Counted from the stretch's first letter, positions 1 through 8,730 are shown. The stretch: 64,000 nt of DNA from Vampirovibrionales bacterium (GCA_029262635.1 JAJCZA010000002.1:124001-188000); one strand, 5' to 3'. The notes: a model not told the origin generated them from the letters alone. Numbers and translations are program-made.

Positions 1-168
1 CATAATCCCGCTCCCGGCAAAGAGATCCAAAAAACGAGCTTCCGTAAGCCGAGGATGGATTTTAGCAAACAGACTTTTTCGAACGCGGCCTGTGGTCGGC
101 CGAATGGCTTTATTTTTAGGCGAATTGATTTGTCGTCCGTTCAAACGCCCACCGGTTAATCGGATCAT
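1..168 (-). CDS. rsmD: 16S rRNA (guanine-N2)-methyltransferase RsmD, N-terminal part
   Basis: The 5' end of a gene that runs off the left edge of the window. About 56 codons are visible on the minus strand from an ATG at 168. They hold the usual RsmD N-terminus: an IRLTGGRLNGR start, then RPTTGRVRKSLF and LDLFAGSG, the last being the SAM-binding motif I. The family methylates G966 of 16S rRNA in the 30S subunit. The ATG overlaps the TGA of the upstream ccdA-like gene as ATGA, which suggests translational coupling. The catalytic NPPY-type motif lies outside the window. Confidence 0.85.
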   Translation of the reverse strand, partial: MIRLTGGRLNGRQINSPKNKAIRPTTGRVRKSLFAKIHPRLTEARFLDLFAGSGIM

Positions 169-914
169 AGAAGCCCCAGTTGAATCAACCAATCCGCTAA
201 TACGCCAGAGCCTTCCAGAATCAGAATGATGCCTGCGAGAATAAAGACGATGGCGCTCATCTTTGTAATGACTGTGCCAACCCGTTGTAGTTGCGCCTGA
301 TGCTTTAATAAGCCTGTAAATAGCCCGACTGTTACCAGCAAAACACCCTGACCAAGAGCATAAGCAAATAAACTGGCACCACCCAGAAGAAAGTTTTTCA
401 CTTGGCTAATGAGTACGATAATTCCAGCAAGAAAAGGGGTTCCACAGGGAGATGAGGCAGCACCAAAAGCCATTCCAAGAAGAATAGGTGCTATATATCG
501 GGCCACTCCTTGTTTCCCCGTACCACTTTCGGGTAATTGCTTGATAAATTGAGGGAAAGGAAAGTGAAGGATATCTAATAGAACCAATCCCATTAAAATA
601 GCAATGGCTGCCGCTCCGTAATACCACCAACTTCCTGCCCAAGCGCCGAATGTTATGCCCATAACACCCGCAATAAGCCCAAGTAAAGTCATAATAATCG
701 AAAGGCCAACCACAAAAAGAATCACCTGAATTAGAACGTCCCACTTGTTGCTGGTTTCAGCATAGCCGCCCATATACCCGACTAAAATCGGTAACATGGC
801 AATGGTACAAGGAAGCAGTGTACTGGCAACACCACCGACAAAAGAAAGGGCAATGAGCAATAAAGATTGTTCCGCCAGAGCGGCTTGAAACAGGGCCTGA
901 AGATCAAATGTCAT
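165..914 (-). CDS. ccdA: CcdA/DsbD-type transmembrane thiol-disulfide transporter
   Basis: A 249-residue membrane protein with about six hydrophobic segments and almost no soluble part. It matches the short CcdA form of the DsbD transmembrane domain. The two cysteines that carry electrons across the membrane in this family are seen at C36 (STLLPCTIAM) and C157 (AASSPCGTPF), both followed by helix-breaking prolines. The family passes reducing power from cytoplasmic thioredoxin to proteins outside the membrane, such as apocytochrome c or periplasmic thioredoxins. The ATG at 914 overlaps the stop of the upstream thioredoxin-like gene by 4 bp, so the two probably work as donor and acceptor. The same overlap links it to rsmD downstream. 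Confidence 0.85.
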   Translation of the reverse strand: MTFDLQALFQAALAEQSLLLIALSFVGGVASTLLPCTIAMLPILVGYMGGYAETSNKWDVLIQVILFVVGLSIIMTLLGLIAGVMGITFGAWAGSWWYYGAAAIAILMGLVLLDILHFPFPQFIKQLPESGTGKQGVARYIAPILLGMAFGAASSPCGTPFLAGIIVLISQVKNFLLGGASLFAYALGQGVLLVTVGLFTGLLKHQAQLQRVGTVITKMSAIVFILAGIILILEGSGVLADWLIQLGLL

Positions 915-1450
915 GAGCCTATACCTTCATTGGTCAGTTGGCTCTGAGCTGAGTTTAACAAATCCAGCTCGCCTTTCAGATCGGCTTTGGGATGGAAGCC
1001 GTACAGTATGTTTTGAATGGTCCCGTCAAACCGAACAAAGACCAGGATTGGGACAATCGAAGGCTGAAAGGCTTCAAAAACAGCCCGGTTCTTTTTGCGA
1101 TCGGTTTTGATGTCATAAACTCGGGTTTGCATATTGGGATAATGAGGAAAAAGTCCTTCAAGAACGGGAGCCATTCGTTTGCAATCAAGACAGTATTTTG
1201 AACGAAACTCTATTAATAGGGGCTTTCCGGCCATCTCAGGATAAATCGCCTTAATGTCTTCCGAGGTAACGGGCTTAATCCCGGAAAACATGGCGTTTGA
1301 GTTTGAGACGGTTGTTTCAGGAATGTTTCTGGTTGCAGGGTCTGTTTTATCAGGCGCTTCATTGAGTACCCAGAAAGTACTGATAGCGAGGAGTAGAATC
1401 ATGACGACGCTGACCCAGAATTTTTCTTTAAATGTTTTTGGAGGAACCAT
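911..1450 (-). CDS. membrane-anchored thioredoxin-like protein
   Basis: About 179 residues: a basic start, one hydrophobic segment (WVSVVMILLLAISTFWVL) acting as an uncleaved anchor or signal, a linker, then a thioredoxin-like domain with a CLDC redox motif near residues 87-90 and a PSIVPILVFV stretch that holds the cis-proline. The reading frame also opens at a TTG at 1468, but the ATG at 1450 is better because AAGAGA lies a few bases upstream of it. It overlaps the ccdA-like gene by 4 bp. The likely role is an extracytoplasmic thiol reductase fed by CcdA, as in cytochrome c maturation or disulfide repair. No cytochrome gene is nearby to decide between these. Confidence 0.75.
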   Translation of the reverse strand: MVPPKTFKEKFWVSVVMILLLAISTFWVLNEAPDKTDPATRNIPETTVSNSNAMFSGIKPVTSEDIKAIYPEMAGKPLLIEFRSKYCLDCKRMAPVLEGLFPHYPNMQTRVYDIKTDRKKNRAVFEAFQPSIVPILVFVRFDGTIQNILYGFHPKADLKGELDLLNSAQSQLTNEGIGS

Positions 1451-1635
1451 TAAATATCTCTTTTTCAATTGGAAAACGACCTTATCCTATAATAAAAAAC
1501 AGGGGGCTTCTATTGAGGACTTGTCATCGCTTATTTTGCGTCAGTTCTCTTATCATTCTGTCTTGATGATTTTCGACGGCCGCATCATCTGAAAGTTCCT
1601 TTGAACGCCCATTTTTCAGAGGAGGCGGGCTTATT

Positions 1636-1707
1636 ATGAAAAAAGTTAGAGTGGAGATAGATAGCACAGATCAGGAGATTTGTTCCCTATGGGGTTTCGT
1701 TTTTTAA
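1636..1707 (+). CDS. possible 23-codon upstream ORF
   Basis: A short frame of 23 codons (MKKVRVEIDSTDQ...) opens at an ATG ten bases after a very strong AGAGGAGG ribosome-binding site at 1617-1625. It ends inside the start of the next gene, overlapping it in another frame. It could be a leader peptide coupling translation of the following membrane-anchored protein, or the true start of that protein with a frameshift between. No homology is recognised. The case rests only on the ribosome-binding site. Confidence 0.22.
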   Translation: MKKVRVEIDSTDQEICSLWGFVF

Positions 1708-2135
1708 GCCTTATCGCCTTATTCACCGGCCTACTTCTCTTTCTTTTGGTAGGTTCGTTTCATCTGGAATGGCAGCCTCAGCCTAGCGGGACAACCCGAA
1801 TGCTTCTCTCTGTCGAGTTTAAACTCCCGAAACCCGTAATCGAAGATATTAATAAAAACCCGCTGGATTCTTCAGCCACATGGCGTAAAGCTTTTGGTAA
1901 TCGTTTACGCCATGCGATTATTCAAGTACTGGCTGATCCTCAGGAGGCTCCCGAAAAGTCACTTAAAAAAACAAAAATACGCTCTAAAAACCGGATGCCG
2001 ACAGGATTTAAGGGCCTTTTCTCACAACCTTTCGATAAAAAAGAGGCTTCAAAATGGCACGCGCTGAAGCACCAACTCAACCGACCCAAAAGTCGTCCAT
2101 CCTCCCAAACCGCCTCTGGTGGGAGCATGGGCTAG
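1689..2135 (+). CDS. uncharacterized protein with single N-terminal membrane anchor
   Basis: Not recognised. About 148 residues from the ATG at 1689; a TTG at 1680 is also possible but sits only 2 bases after AGGAG, against 11 for the ATG. Residues 3-25 form one hydrophobic segment (FRFLSLIALFTGLLLFLLVG). The rest is hydrophilic and strongly basic toward the C-terminus, with many Lys, Arg, Ser and Pro and no cysteine pair or repeat. This suggests a bitopic inner-membrane protein with a disordered basic tail. It stands alone on the plus strand after the divergent thioredoxin operon. Confidence 0.5.
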   Translation: MGFRFLSLIALFTGLLLFLLVGSFHLEWQPQPSGTTRMLLSVEFKLPKPVIEDINKNPLDSSATWRKAFGNRLRHAIIQVLADPQEAPEKSLKKTKIRSKNRMPTGFKGLFSQPFDKKEASKWHALKHQLNRPKSRPSSQTASGGSMG

Positions 2136-2502
2136 AGTAAACTCCTTGACAGATAGAGACAAAAAAATAAATAAACAACTTAATATAAATTAATGCTAAT
2201 TCGAGTTAGGTGGAAGTTGTAAAAGGTACACAATGCTTGTTTTACAAGAGGGATTTGTGATTTTGATACGTCTCTTAACATGAACTCGAACTATGAGAAA
2301 TGGACGATCACTGGTATTATGAGTGAAGCTAAAAACACAACTCAATCCAATTGAAGTGTAACATTAAGTTACGTTTTCTCTCTCTCTATCAACTTCCCCG
2401 AGCGATCTGCCTTTATGCATATGCAAGGACATATTAGGCCGTAGTGAATCGTAAAGGGGGTTTATCATGTAACAGTCACGATTTTCGGGAGGAACTGGTT
2501 TC
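2136..2502 (+). other. 367-bp intergenic region, no gene seen
   Basis: No open frame with a ribosome-binding site was found. The region holds a near-perfect 14-bp palindrome, CTAATTCGAGTTAG, at 2196-2209, and a related AACTCGAACT at 2283-2292. It also has a CT-rich tract near 2376-2388. It may contain the promoter and a long leader of the HEAT-repeat gene, or a small RNA. No known riboswitch was recognised. Confidence 0.3.
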
Positions 2503-3366
2503 ATGGCAACTCAAACCAGCGTAAAAAAAACACAAGCAACAAAAACCTTTGAAGAACTTCTTGAGGAACTGATGAACAGTCCCTCTGAAAAAATCCGCTA
2601 CAATGCGGCTCGGGTTCTTGGTGAACTGGGCGATACCAATGCAGTTGAACCATTAATTGACGTTCTAAAGAACGACAAAAACGGTTCGGTTCGGCTTTAT
2701 GCCGCACGTGCTTTGGGTGAACTGGGCGATCCGTCGGCCACCATGCCTCTCATCGAGTCACTTCAGGAAGACCGTAACGTGGATGTTCGCGTTCGGGCTG
2801 CTCGCGCTCTGGGCCGTTTAGGTGGCGAAGAAGTCGTTCTACCTTTGGTTGAAGCACTCAGCGATAATAATAGTCAGGTCTGTATGACCGCTGCCGATGC
2901 CCTTGTTGAAATTGGGGATATCGCAGTGGGGCCGTTAACCAAGAGCCTTAAGCACGATAAAGTGAACGTTCGATGTGACGCCACTCGTGCCCTCGGTGAA
3001 CTGGGTGACGCCACGGCTGTTCCGCCACTGATTGAAATGTTGAGCGACGAATGGGTTAACGTTCGTATCTACGCCGTTCAATCTTTGGGTAAGCTGGGCG
3101 AAGCAATGGCCACACCTGCACTCATCGGTGTTCTTCAAAATACCGAAGAAAATGATCTCGTTCGTGCCGGTGCTGGTGCCGCTCTAGGTCTCTTGAAAGA
3201 TCCAAGAGCTTTGCTTCCGCTACGGGAACTGATTATGCAAGCTGATGAACTGGGTGAAATCGAAGATACCGCTTTAAAGGCATACAAAATGATTATGGCG
3301 GCTAACTGGCAATCCGTGCCGGGAGCTACGGCCAACAAAAAGAGCCAACAAGCGAAAAAAGTCTAG
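2503..3366 (+). CDS. HEAT-repeat (PBS-lyase-like) protein
   Basis: A 287-residue protein made almost entirely of HEAT-like repeats of about 31 residues, each with the core RxxAARALGELGD followed by AxxPLIxxL. About seven repeats are visible from residue 25 to 260, then a Lys/Gln-rich tail. In Cyanobacteria this repeat occurs in phycobilin lyases and related scaffolds; elsewhere it is a general protein-binding solenoid. Nothing here shows lyase activity, and no pigment genes are nearby, so only a binding role is supported. GGAGG precedes the ATG by about ten bases. The gene is monocistronic, ending at a clear terminator. Confidence 0.75.
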   Translation: MATQTSVKKTQATKTFEELLEELMNSPSEKIRYNAARVLGELGDTNAVEPLIDVLKNDKNGSVRLYAARALGELGDPSATMPLIESLQEDRNVDVRVRAARALGRLGGEEVVLPLVEALSDNNSQVCMTAADALVEIGDIAVGPLTKSLKHDKVNVRCDATRALGELGDATAVPPLIEMLSDEWVNVRIYAVQSLGKLGEAMATPALIGVLQNTEENDLVRAGAGAALGLLKDPRALLPLRELIMQADELGEIEDTALKAYKMIMAANWQSVPGATANKKSQQAKKV

Positions 3367-3424
3367 ACTAATTGAGACGAAGGCTTTGAATTGATTCGAT
3401 AACAACCCTTTATTCATTGATTTA

Positions 3425-3462
3425 GAGCCACTCTGCATCTGATGTCAGGGTGGCTCTTTTTT
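3425..3462 (+). terminator. rho-independent terminator of the HEAT-repeat gene
   Basis: An 11-bp stem (GAGCCACTCTG with CAGGGTGGCTC, one G-T pair) and a 10-base loop, followed directly by TTTTTT. Confidence 0.85.
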
Positions 3463-3550
3463 AAGTCCTAACTTCCTTAATGGACTCATCCCCAGATATG
3501 CAGTACCATAGGTAGAGAGACAATATAACAGGCCAACAGGAGGCTCCCCC

Positions 3551-3871
3551 TTGTATCGAAAACTACTGCCTTATATTAATAAGTTTGTCATGATTCGTCA
3601 GGGCATGCTTAGTCAAATCTACGTGGGCCGCATTCTGGATGTGGATCAAGAGGCCCTTGAGCTTCAGACGTTTCAACAAGATGGTACCAAAGCCGCTTGC
3701 TGGACCATTAGTCTTTCGACCATCACTGAATTTTTAACCGAATCGCGTCAGCTGGATACTCTGGCGCTTAAAGTTAAATGGGCTAACTCAAAAGAAGAGG
3801 ACGAAGCGGGTCCGGATCATATAACGGAAGTTGGACTTTCTGGAGAGCAGGGAGCGAGCAAGCCCTTTTAA
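3551..3871 (+). CDS. uncharacterized small protein, possibly with an SH3/Sm-like beta barrel
   Basis: 106 residues from a TTG start at 3551, which lies seven bases after AGGAGG; no ATG has comparable support. Not recognised at family level. The pattern IYVGRILDVDQEALELQTF...WTISLSTITEF alternates hydrophobic strands as in Sm or SH3-like barrels, and the C-terminal 25 residues are acidic and probably disordered. It is soluble, with no signal peptide. Its stop lies next to the stop of the convergent hydrolase gene. The fold guess is inference only. Confidence 0.5.
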   Translation: MYRKLLPYINKFVMIRQGMLSQIYVGRILDVDQEALELQTFQQDGTKAACWTISLSTITEFLTESRQLDTLALKVKWANSKEEDEAGPDHITEVGLSGEQGASKPF

Positions 3872-3872
3872 T

Positions 3873-5129
3873 TTAAAATTGGTTCAGGAATTGTTTAATG
3901 GGGTTAAAATATTGGTCCCCTCCCCGGCAGGCCGAGGCGTACTTTTTGCCATCTTTAAAAGGCTTCCAGTTTTCTCCGAGATGGCCTAGCCCTTCTAAGG
4001 CCACAAAGAGGAAATTGTCCTTATTGTATTGTTGAAGCCGCCGTTCAATATGTTTGGCATGGTCAAAAGGGGTGATTAAATCCTGAGTCCCGTGGAGGAG
4101 CCTTAGCGGCTTTTGAGCCAATGGAGCATAGGAGGTCAGGACATCAGCCGGGCTCATCTCCCGAATGGGGAAATCATAGTTTGTTTCCCACGTCTCGGAA
4201 TCGTTTAGATGCGCATTAAACCGTTCGGTAAACCGTTTAATGCTCTTCTCAGGCCACAAAAACCGAAGAATACGGCTAATGGGTTTCATATGAACCAGTG
4301 CCATCAAGTGCCTTGTAATAAATGAGTCCAGTGACGCATAGGGTGAATCCAGTATAATACCATCGACTTGAGCGGTTAAGCGTTCTAGAGCGTTTTTGTA
4401 CGGGGTCTCTTCGGGTGTTTTAAATTGATCGGGCAGGGTGGATAGTGTTTTGGGCGTCATCATCATGGCTGCTGCTCCGAGAGAATAACCCATATAAACT
4501 AAAGTCTGGCTCTGTGCAGGGTAAGTGGATTTTACAAACTGAACCGCCGCCGCAATATCCTTGCCCTCATGGAAGCCAATACTCGACTTTAATCCGCCAC
4601 TGTCGCCATGGGCTCGAAAATCAAACAGAAAAATGTTGTAGCCGATTTCTCTAAAGTGCTCCGCCGTGGCGAGCATCGAACGATAGTCTCCAGAATAGCC
4701 ATGGCCTAAGACCATTGTCTTTTCGGAGTCCTCTGAGCTGGGCATCCAGTATCCTTTTAGGTTGAGTTTCTGGTCATGATCCAAGCTTGGAAAGGTGACC
4801 TCTGAAATTGGGCTAAACCGCTGCAATTCCTTATGTGGCAAGTCTCTAGCTACACTTGGACTGAAAAGAGAAAGAGTATCTCTGACAAACGCGATGCTTC
4901 GAGGCCGCAAGCTGAAGTAGGTAAATACCTGAATTAGTGGATCAAAGAAGAGAAAGTCGGCTAGCGATGTTGTCTTTTCAGGTGGGCTTGTTGCCACGGC
5001 GGTTCCCGCCGAAAAATGAACAGACGGATGGAACCTCACAGAAGCAGGCTGTGCTGTGCGGTTCAATGAGGGCAAGAAACCCTCGTGGTTGGGTGGGTAT
5101 GGGCAGGGTAAAGCTGAAACGGAAAGCAA
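3873..5129 (-). CDS. alpha/beta hydrolase with N-terminal extension
   Basis: 418 residues, TTG start at 5129 with AAGGAA upstream. The hydrolase core starts near residue 105. It has an oxyanion-type LGHGYSGDYRSM, the FDFRAHGDSGG strand-turn, the nucleophile elbow GYSLGA with Ser216, a late HGTQDLITP acid motif and a GLGHLGE histidine. All three triad positions are therefore present, as in serine aminopeptidase S33/BAAT-like esterases. The substrate cannot be told. The first 100 residues are not part of the fold; they include VRF and VHFSAG at 31-42, resembling the F-[G/S/K] motif of other proteins in this window, and a modest hydrophobic stretch near 60-80. Confidence 0.75.
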   Translation of the reverse strand: MLSVSALPCPYPPNHEGFLPSLNRTAQPASVRFHPSVHFSAGTAVATSPPEKTTSLADFLFFDPLIQVFTYFSLRPRSIAFVRDTLSLFSPSVARDLPHKELQRFSPISEVTFPSLDHDQKLNLKGYWMPSSEDSEKTMVLGHGYSGDYRSMLATAEHFREIGYNIFLFDFRAHGDSGGLKSSIGFHEGKDIAAAVQFVKSTYPAQSQTLVYMGYSLGAAAMMMTPKTLSTLPDQFKTPEETPYKNALERLTAQVDGIILDSPYASLDSFITRHLMALVHMKPISRILRFLWPEKSIKRFTERFNAHLNDSETWETNYDFPIREMSPADVLTSYAPLAQKPLRLLHGTQDLITPFDHAKHIERRLQQYNKDNFLFVALEGLGHLGENWKPFKDGKKYASACRGGDQYFNPIKQFLNQF

Positions 5130-5333
5130 GACAACAGGTTCCTTTTGAGTTTACAGTTGCTCAAAACCCCCTAAAACCTTTTTGTTGCTCTCAGGCTTGC
5201 TAGGGCTTATAAAAAGCCGACTTGGAATTTTTCTAGCCCTGATTTTGATGTTAAATCCGTATATTTCTTTGGTGGCCCATGTTTTTAGTTATTCTCGGCA
5301 AGCGTTCAAAACCACATTCCCAGAAATCGATGT

Positions 5334-5822
5334 TTACTTTTTCCTAGCCATTGGAACATTCGGGTGCTTTTGCTTCCAGGTTTTGGCCAATGCTTCGCTC
5401 TGCTTTTGTTCTTCTTTGGTTAGTTCGGTGGTTAATTTTTCGGTTAATTCCTTTTGCAAATGGACCCGCGTGAGGTGTTGAGTCTCCAGGTCTTCTATAG
5501 AGAGTGTGTTTGAAGCCAGGTGCAGCCATTTATAGGCTTGAACATAGTCAACAGGAAGGCCGTTGCCGTAAGTGTAAGCTAATGCCAGCATCAATTGAGC
5601 TTGAGGGTGTCCGTTTTCAGCCGCCAGTCGGTACCAGTGTTCAGCCTTTACCGCGTCGTGATCCACCCCATTGCCATGGCCATACGCTTGCCCGAGCATG
5701 AATTGTGCTTCCGTATTGCCTTCTTTTGCCGCTGCTTCTACTTGTGTTATAGGCGATTGAGCACACCCAATAAACACGAGGAGACCGAAGAATAAACCTA
5801 AAAGTACTGAAGAAAAACGCAC
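5334..5822 (-). CDS. Sel1-repeat lipoprotein
   Basis: 162 residues from a GTG start at 5822 with AAGGAA about ten bases upstream. The N-terminus is a lipoprotein signal (LLGLFFGLLVFIGC, lipid-accepting Cys20). Two Sel1-type TPR repeats follow: AQFMLGQAYGHGNGV...AEHWYRLAAENGHPQ and AQLMLALAYTYGNGL...AYKWLHLAS. The tail is a charged helix rich in Glu, Lys and Gln. Sel1 repeats bind partner proteins; with a lipid anchor this would act at the membrane outside the cytoplasm. No partner is evident from context. Confidence 0.75.
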   Translation of the reverse strand: MRFSSVLLGLFFGLLVFIGCAQSPITQVEAAAKEGNTEAQFMLGQAYGHGNGVDHDAVKAEHWYRLAAENGHPQAQLMLALAYTYGNGLPVDYVQAYKWLHLASNTLSIEDLETQHLTRVHLQKELTEKLTTELTKEEQKQSEALAKTWKQKHPNVPMARKK

Positions 5823-6049
5823 CCGTAAAGTGTTCCTTAAAATTTAAAATACCCTGAGTATCATACAAGGAAGGAACGAGTCGGTAAAGTCGTGCTGAAA
5901 TAGCGGGTTAAAGTTGCTTTAGCGTTATTAGAGGCGGGGATATAAAAGGGTCTTTAAAAAGTCCTCATTTAAGAGGATCCCTCTTGGGTCAATACCACGG
6001 ATAATAAAGCAATGCGAAGATTAACATTGGCCTTGGAAGGGCGTTTCAT

Positions 6050-8527
6050 TTGAAACAACGGGTTCGAGTCTTTTTTATTGTGGTTATGGTGTTCCTGCTT
6101 TTTGGGGGAGCGGGCGATGGCGCTTTTTCCAAAACGGCTCCTAATTCATCGAACCCTTCGGGTAAAGTAAAAACGACCTTGGGTGTCTTAAGCCCTCCGG
6201 TTGTTTCTAAAACCGATAAAGTTCGATGGGGATCCATTGCTCAATATTTAAACCGTCAGATTCAGACCCACCAGTTTGTGGTCCGCTTTCTTGATGCGGC
6301 TGAACTTCAAACCTTGAGTCAGGGTAATCGCAAGGATTTCCCAGAAGAAATCGACTTCCTCCTGTTGGATCCGGGGACGTTTCAAAAGCTCAATGACCAG
6401 AAGCAATTGACCGGACTGGCGACACTGAAAAATAGAATCGATGCTCAGGGAAAAAGTCCGTTGGCAACTACAGAAACCGGTGCTGTTGTCTTTATTCAGG
6501 GTGACTGGGCAAATGTTGAACTCCTTACAGCCCTAAAGGACAAATCGTTGATGGGCAATACGGAAAGCGAATTCGAATGGCGCATTGTCTGGGAGGAAAT
6601 GAAGCGACAGGGTGTTGATCCTTATCACGATCTCAAACTCTCGTTTGCGGGAGGGGCTCCTGAGAAAGTTGCTCAGGCCGTTAAAGCGGGGACGGTTTAT
6701 GCGGGTGTTTTATCCATTGAGCATTACTATAACCTGATTCGAAGTCAAGAATTTAAGAAAACTGATTTTCGGGTACTGAATATGAAAAAGAGGAATGCGG
6801 CGTTCCCTCTTGTCCATAGTACAAAAACTTACCCTGAGAAAGCTTTTGCTGCCTTGCCTCATGTTTCCACCTCCCTTCAGGAACAGGTCAGTCTAGCATT
6901 AATTGGCATGCCTATTCATTCATCAGAGGCCCAGGCGGCGGATATTTCGGGCTGGACGGTTCTTCAGGATTATCGTTCAGCGGGGCAGTTGAACGATGCT
7001 TTTGAAAAAAGCAAAAACTGGAATGGGCTGGACTTCTTTATAGATACAGTCGTCCAGAACTACAAAGCCGTTTGGCTTATTGCCATCTTGTTTCTCGGAC
7101 TTTTTACTTATGCTTTATGGAAAGAGGGCCGAGCTCGGCGAGAACTTGAAATTTTAAGGCTCGATCAGACCTCTATGGGCAAGAAGCTAGAGTTTCAAGC
7201 CTTTAACGATCCTTTGACCGGTCTCCCTAACCGACGACTGTTACAGGATCGTCTTTTGCAAACCATTAAGCTTTCGAATCGAGATAAACGATCCTTTTGT
7301 GTCGTTATGGCGGATCTCGATCATTTTAAAGAAGTGAATGATACGTTGGGTCATGATGCCGGTGATCAATTAATTAAAACCGTGGCTCGACGGCTACAGG
7401 ATACCCTGCGGGAGTCGGATACCATTTGCCGGGTTGGTGGTGATGAATTTGCGTTTATCTGTAACGATCTTGCGGGAGATTATGCACTTCCGCTCATTGC
7501 TAACCGGCTGATTGACGTGCTGACTGAGCCGATTGTGGTGAGCGGCACCGCATGTACAGTGGGTGTTAGTTTAGGGATTTCTCTTTATCCGGAACATGGG
7601 CAGGACCCGGAAATTCTGATGCGTAAAGCCGATATCGCTATGTATAAGGCCAAAGAAAAACGCAATTGCTTTGCGATTTTCGATCAAAATACCGATACTC
7701 GAAGCCGAGACATGTTTGTTCTACAGAACGACATTCGTACCGCCATCTCTAAAGATCAGCTTGAAGTCCATTTCCAGCCCATTATCAATGTGGCCGATAA
7801 AACGATTGTGGGCGTGGAAACCTTGGTTCGTTGGCTTCATCCGAAAAAAGGCATTATCATGCCGGATGATTTTATTCCTCTTGCTCGAAAAACCGGGCAG
7901 ATTAAGGCACTTAGTCAACTTGTCTTGAAAAAAGCCATTAAGGCAGGTGGCGAGTGGACGGCCCAACATGACCTCCCCCTTAGAATTTCGGTCAATATTA
8001 CCTCGGATGACTTGGAAGATAGTCATTTTTCAGAACAAGTCATTTCGCTTTTGAAAGAATACCAATATCCACCCAGTTATTTAGGGCTGGAAATAACCGA
8101 AGACTCACTCATTACGGAACTAGAAGATACGATTCATACTATCAATGAGCTAAGTGCAGAAGGTGTTAATTTCTACCTGGACGATTACGGTACGGGTTAT
8201 TCTTCGATTGCTTACCTGAAAAAACTGCCGATTCAGGCCCTTAAAATCGATCGTTCCTTTATTCAAGCTCTGGAGACAAGTGAAAACGACCTGACCATTG
8301 TTAAATCTACTATTGCACTGGCTCACAGCCTAGGGCTCAATATTGTTGCCGAGGGTGTGGAAAATGCCGAAATCCTTAAAACCCTTAGCCTGCTGGGGTG
8401 TCATTTGATTCAGGGGTACTACATTTGCCGACCGTTATCGGAATCCGAAATCGTTAGTTGGCTTAAGAATCCACCGTCCGGATTTGCTATCAAGCACCCT
8501 AACGAGATGATTCGGGTTATTCGTTAG
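6050..8527 (+). CDS. diguanylate cyclase/phosphodiesterase with PhnD-like periplasmic sensor
   Basis: 825 residues. A signal or TM segment (7-25) is followed by a periplasmic domain (about 40-320) like phosphonate/phosphate-binding PhnD proteins (RWGSIAQYL, IDFLLLDPGTF). A TM helix lies near 340-358, then GGDEF (DPLTGLPNRR near 386, intact GGDEF near 461 preceded by RESD, an I-site-type RxxD), then EAL. The EAL signature reads ETL (VETLVRWLHP near 589), with DDYGTGYSS and EGVE present, so hydrolysis is plausible. It should make and/or break c-di-GMP in response to an external ligand. TTG start at 6050 with GGAAGG upstream. Monocistronic; no ABC partner is adjacent. Confidence 0.88.
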   Translation: MKQRVRVFFIVVMVFLLFGGAGDGAFSKTAPNSSNPSGKVKTTLGVLSPPVVSKTDKVRWGSIAQYLNRQIQTHQFVVRFLDAAELQTLSQGNRKDFPEEIDFLLLDPGTFQKLNDQKQLTGLATLKNRIDAQGKSPLATTETGAVVFIQGDWANVELLTALKDKSLMGNTESEFEWRIVWEEMKRQGVDPYHDLKLSFAGGAPEKVAQAVKAGTVYAGVLSIEHYYNLIRSQEFKKTDFRVLNMKKRNAAFPLVHSTKTYPEKAFAALPHVSTSLQEQVSLALIGMPIHSSEAQAADISGWTVLQDYRSAGQLNDAFEKSKNWNGLDFFIDTVVQNYKAVWLIAILFLGLFTYALWKEGRARRELEILRLDQTSMGKKLEFQAFNDPLTGLPNRRLLQDRLLQTIKLSNRDKRSFCVVMADLDHFKEVNDTLGHDAGDQLIKTVARRLQDTLRESDTICRVGGDEFAFICNDLAGDYALPLIANRLIDVLTEPIVVSGTACTVGVSLGISLYPEHGQDPEILMRKADIAMYKAKEKRNCFAIFDQNTDTRSRDMFVLQNDIRTAISKDQLEVHFQPIINVADKTIVGVETLVRWLHPKKGIIMPDDFIPLARKTGQIKALSQLVLKKAIKAGGEWTAQHDLPLRISVNITSDDLEDSHFSEQVISLLKEYQYPPSYLGLEITEDSLITELEDTIHTINELSAEGVNFYLDDYGTGYSSIAYLKKLPIQALKIDRSFIQALETSENDLTIVKSTIALAHSLGLNIVAEGVENAEILKTLSLLGCHLIQGYYICRPLSESEIVSWLKNPPSGFAIKHPNEMIRVIR

Positions 8528-8599
8528 GAGAATTAAAGCCAAATGGCGAGTGGAGAGTTAATATGTCCTGATGAACCTCCAGTCGCCCTGATTTTGAAA

Positions 8600-8730
8600 G
8601 AGTTATTTACATTTGTTCATAGACTAACATCAAAACCCTAATAATTGTTTTTATGCAGATACAAAGGTTAATCCCTTTTCAAACCAAAGATTTTTATTCT
8701 CTACAAACTTTAAACTTTATTTTCTCTACT
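8600..8730 (+). repeat. dispersed non-coding repeat, copy A
   Basis: An A/T-rich segment closely matching 60242-60370. Shared blocks include ATTTACATTT, ATAGACTA, TAATAATTGTTTTTATGCA and ACAAAGGTTAA, and order and orientation are kept. Both copies lie just after a plus-strand gene, before a hairpin terminator, and opposite a minus-strand exported peptidase. Single-base insertions between the copies break any shared reading frame, so the conserved unit is DNA or RNA rather than protein. Confidence 0.7.

Noticed and set aside
1254-1592. A 112-codon plus-strand frame opposite the thioredoxin gene
   Set aside because: Antisense to a gene with clear thioredoxin motifs; no independent signal.
5182-5481. 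A 99-codon plus-strand frame with hydrophobic content
   Set aside because: It overlaps the Sel1 lipoprotein gene on the other strand for half its length and looks like its shadow.
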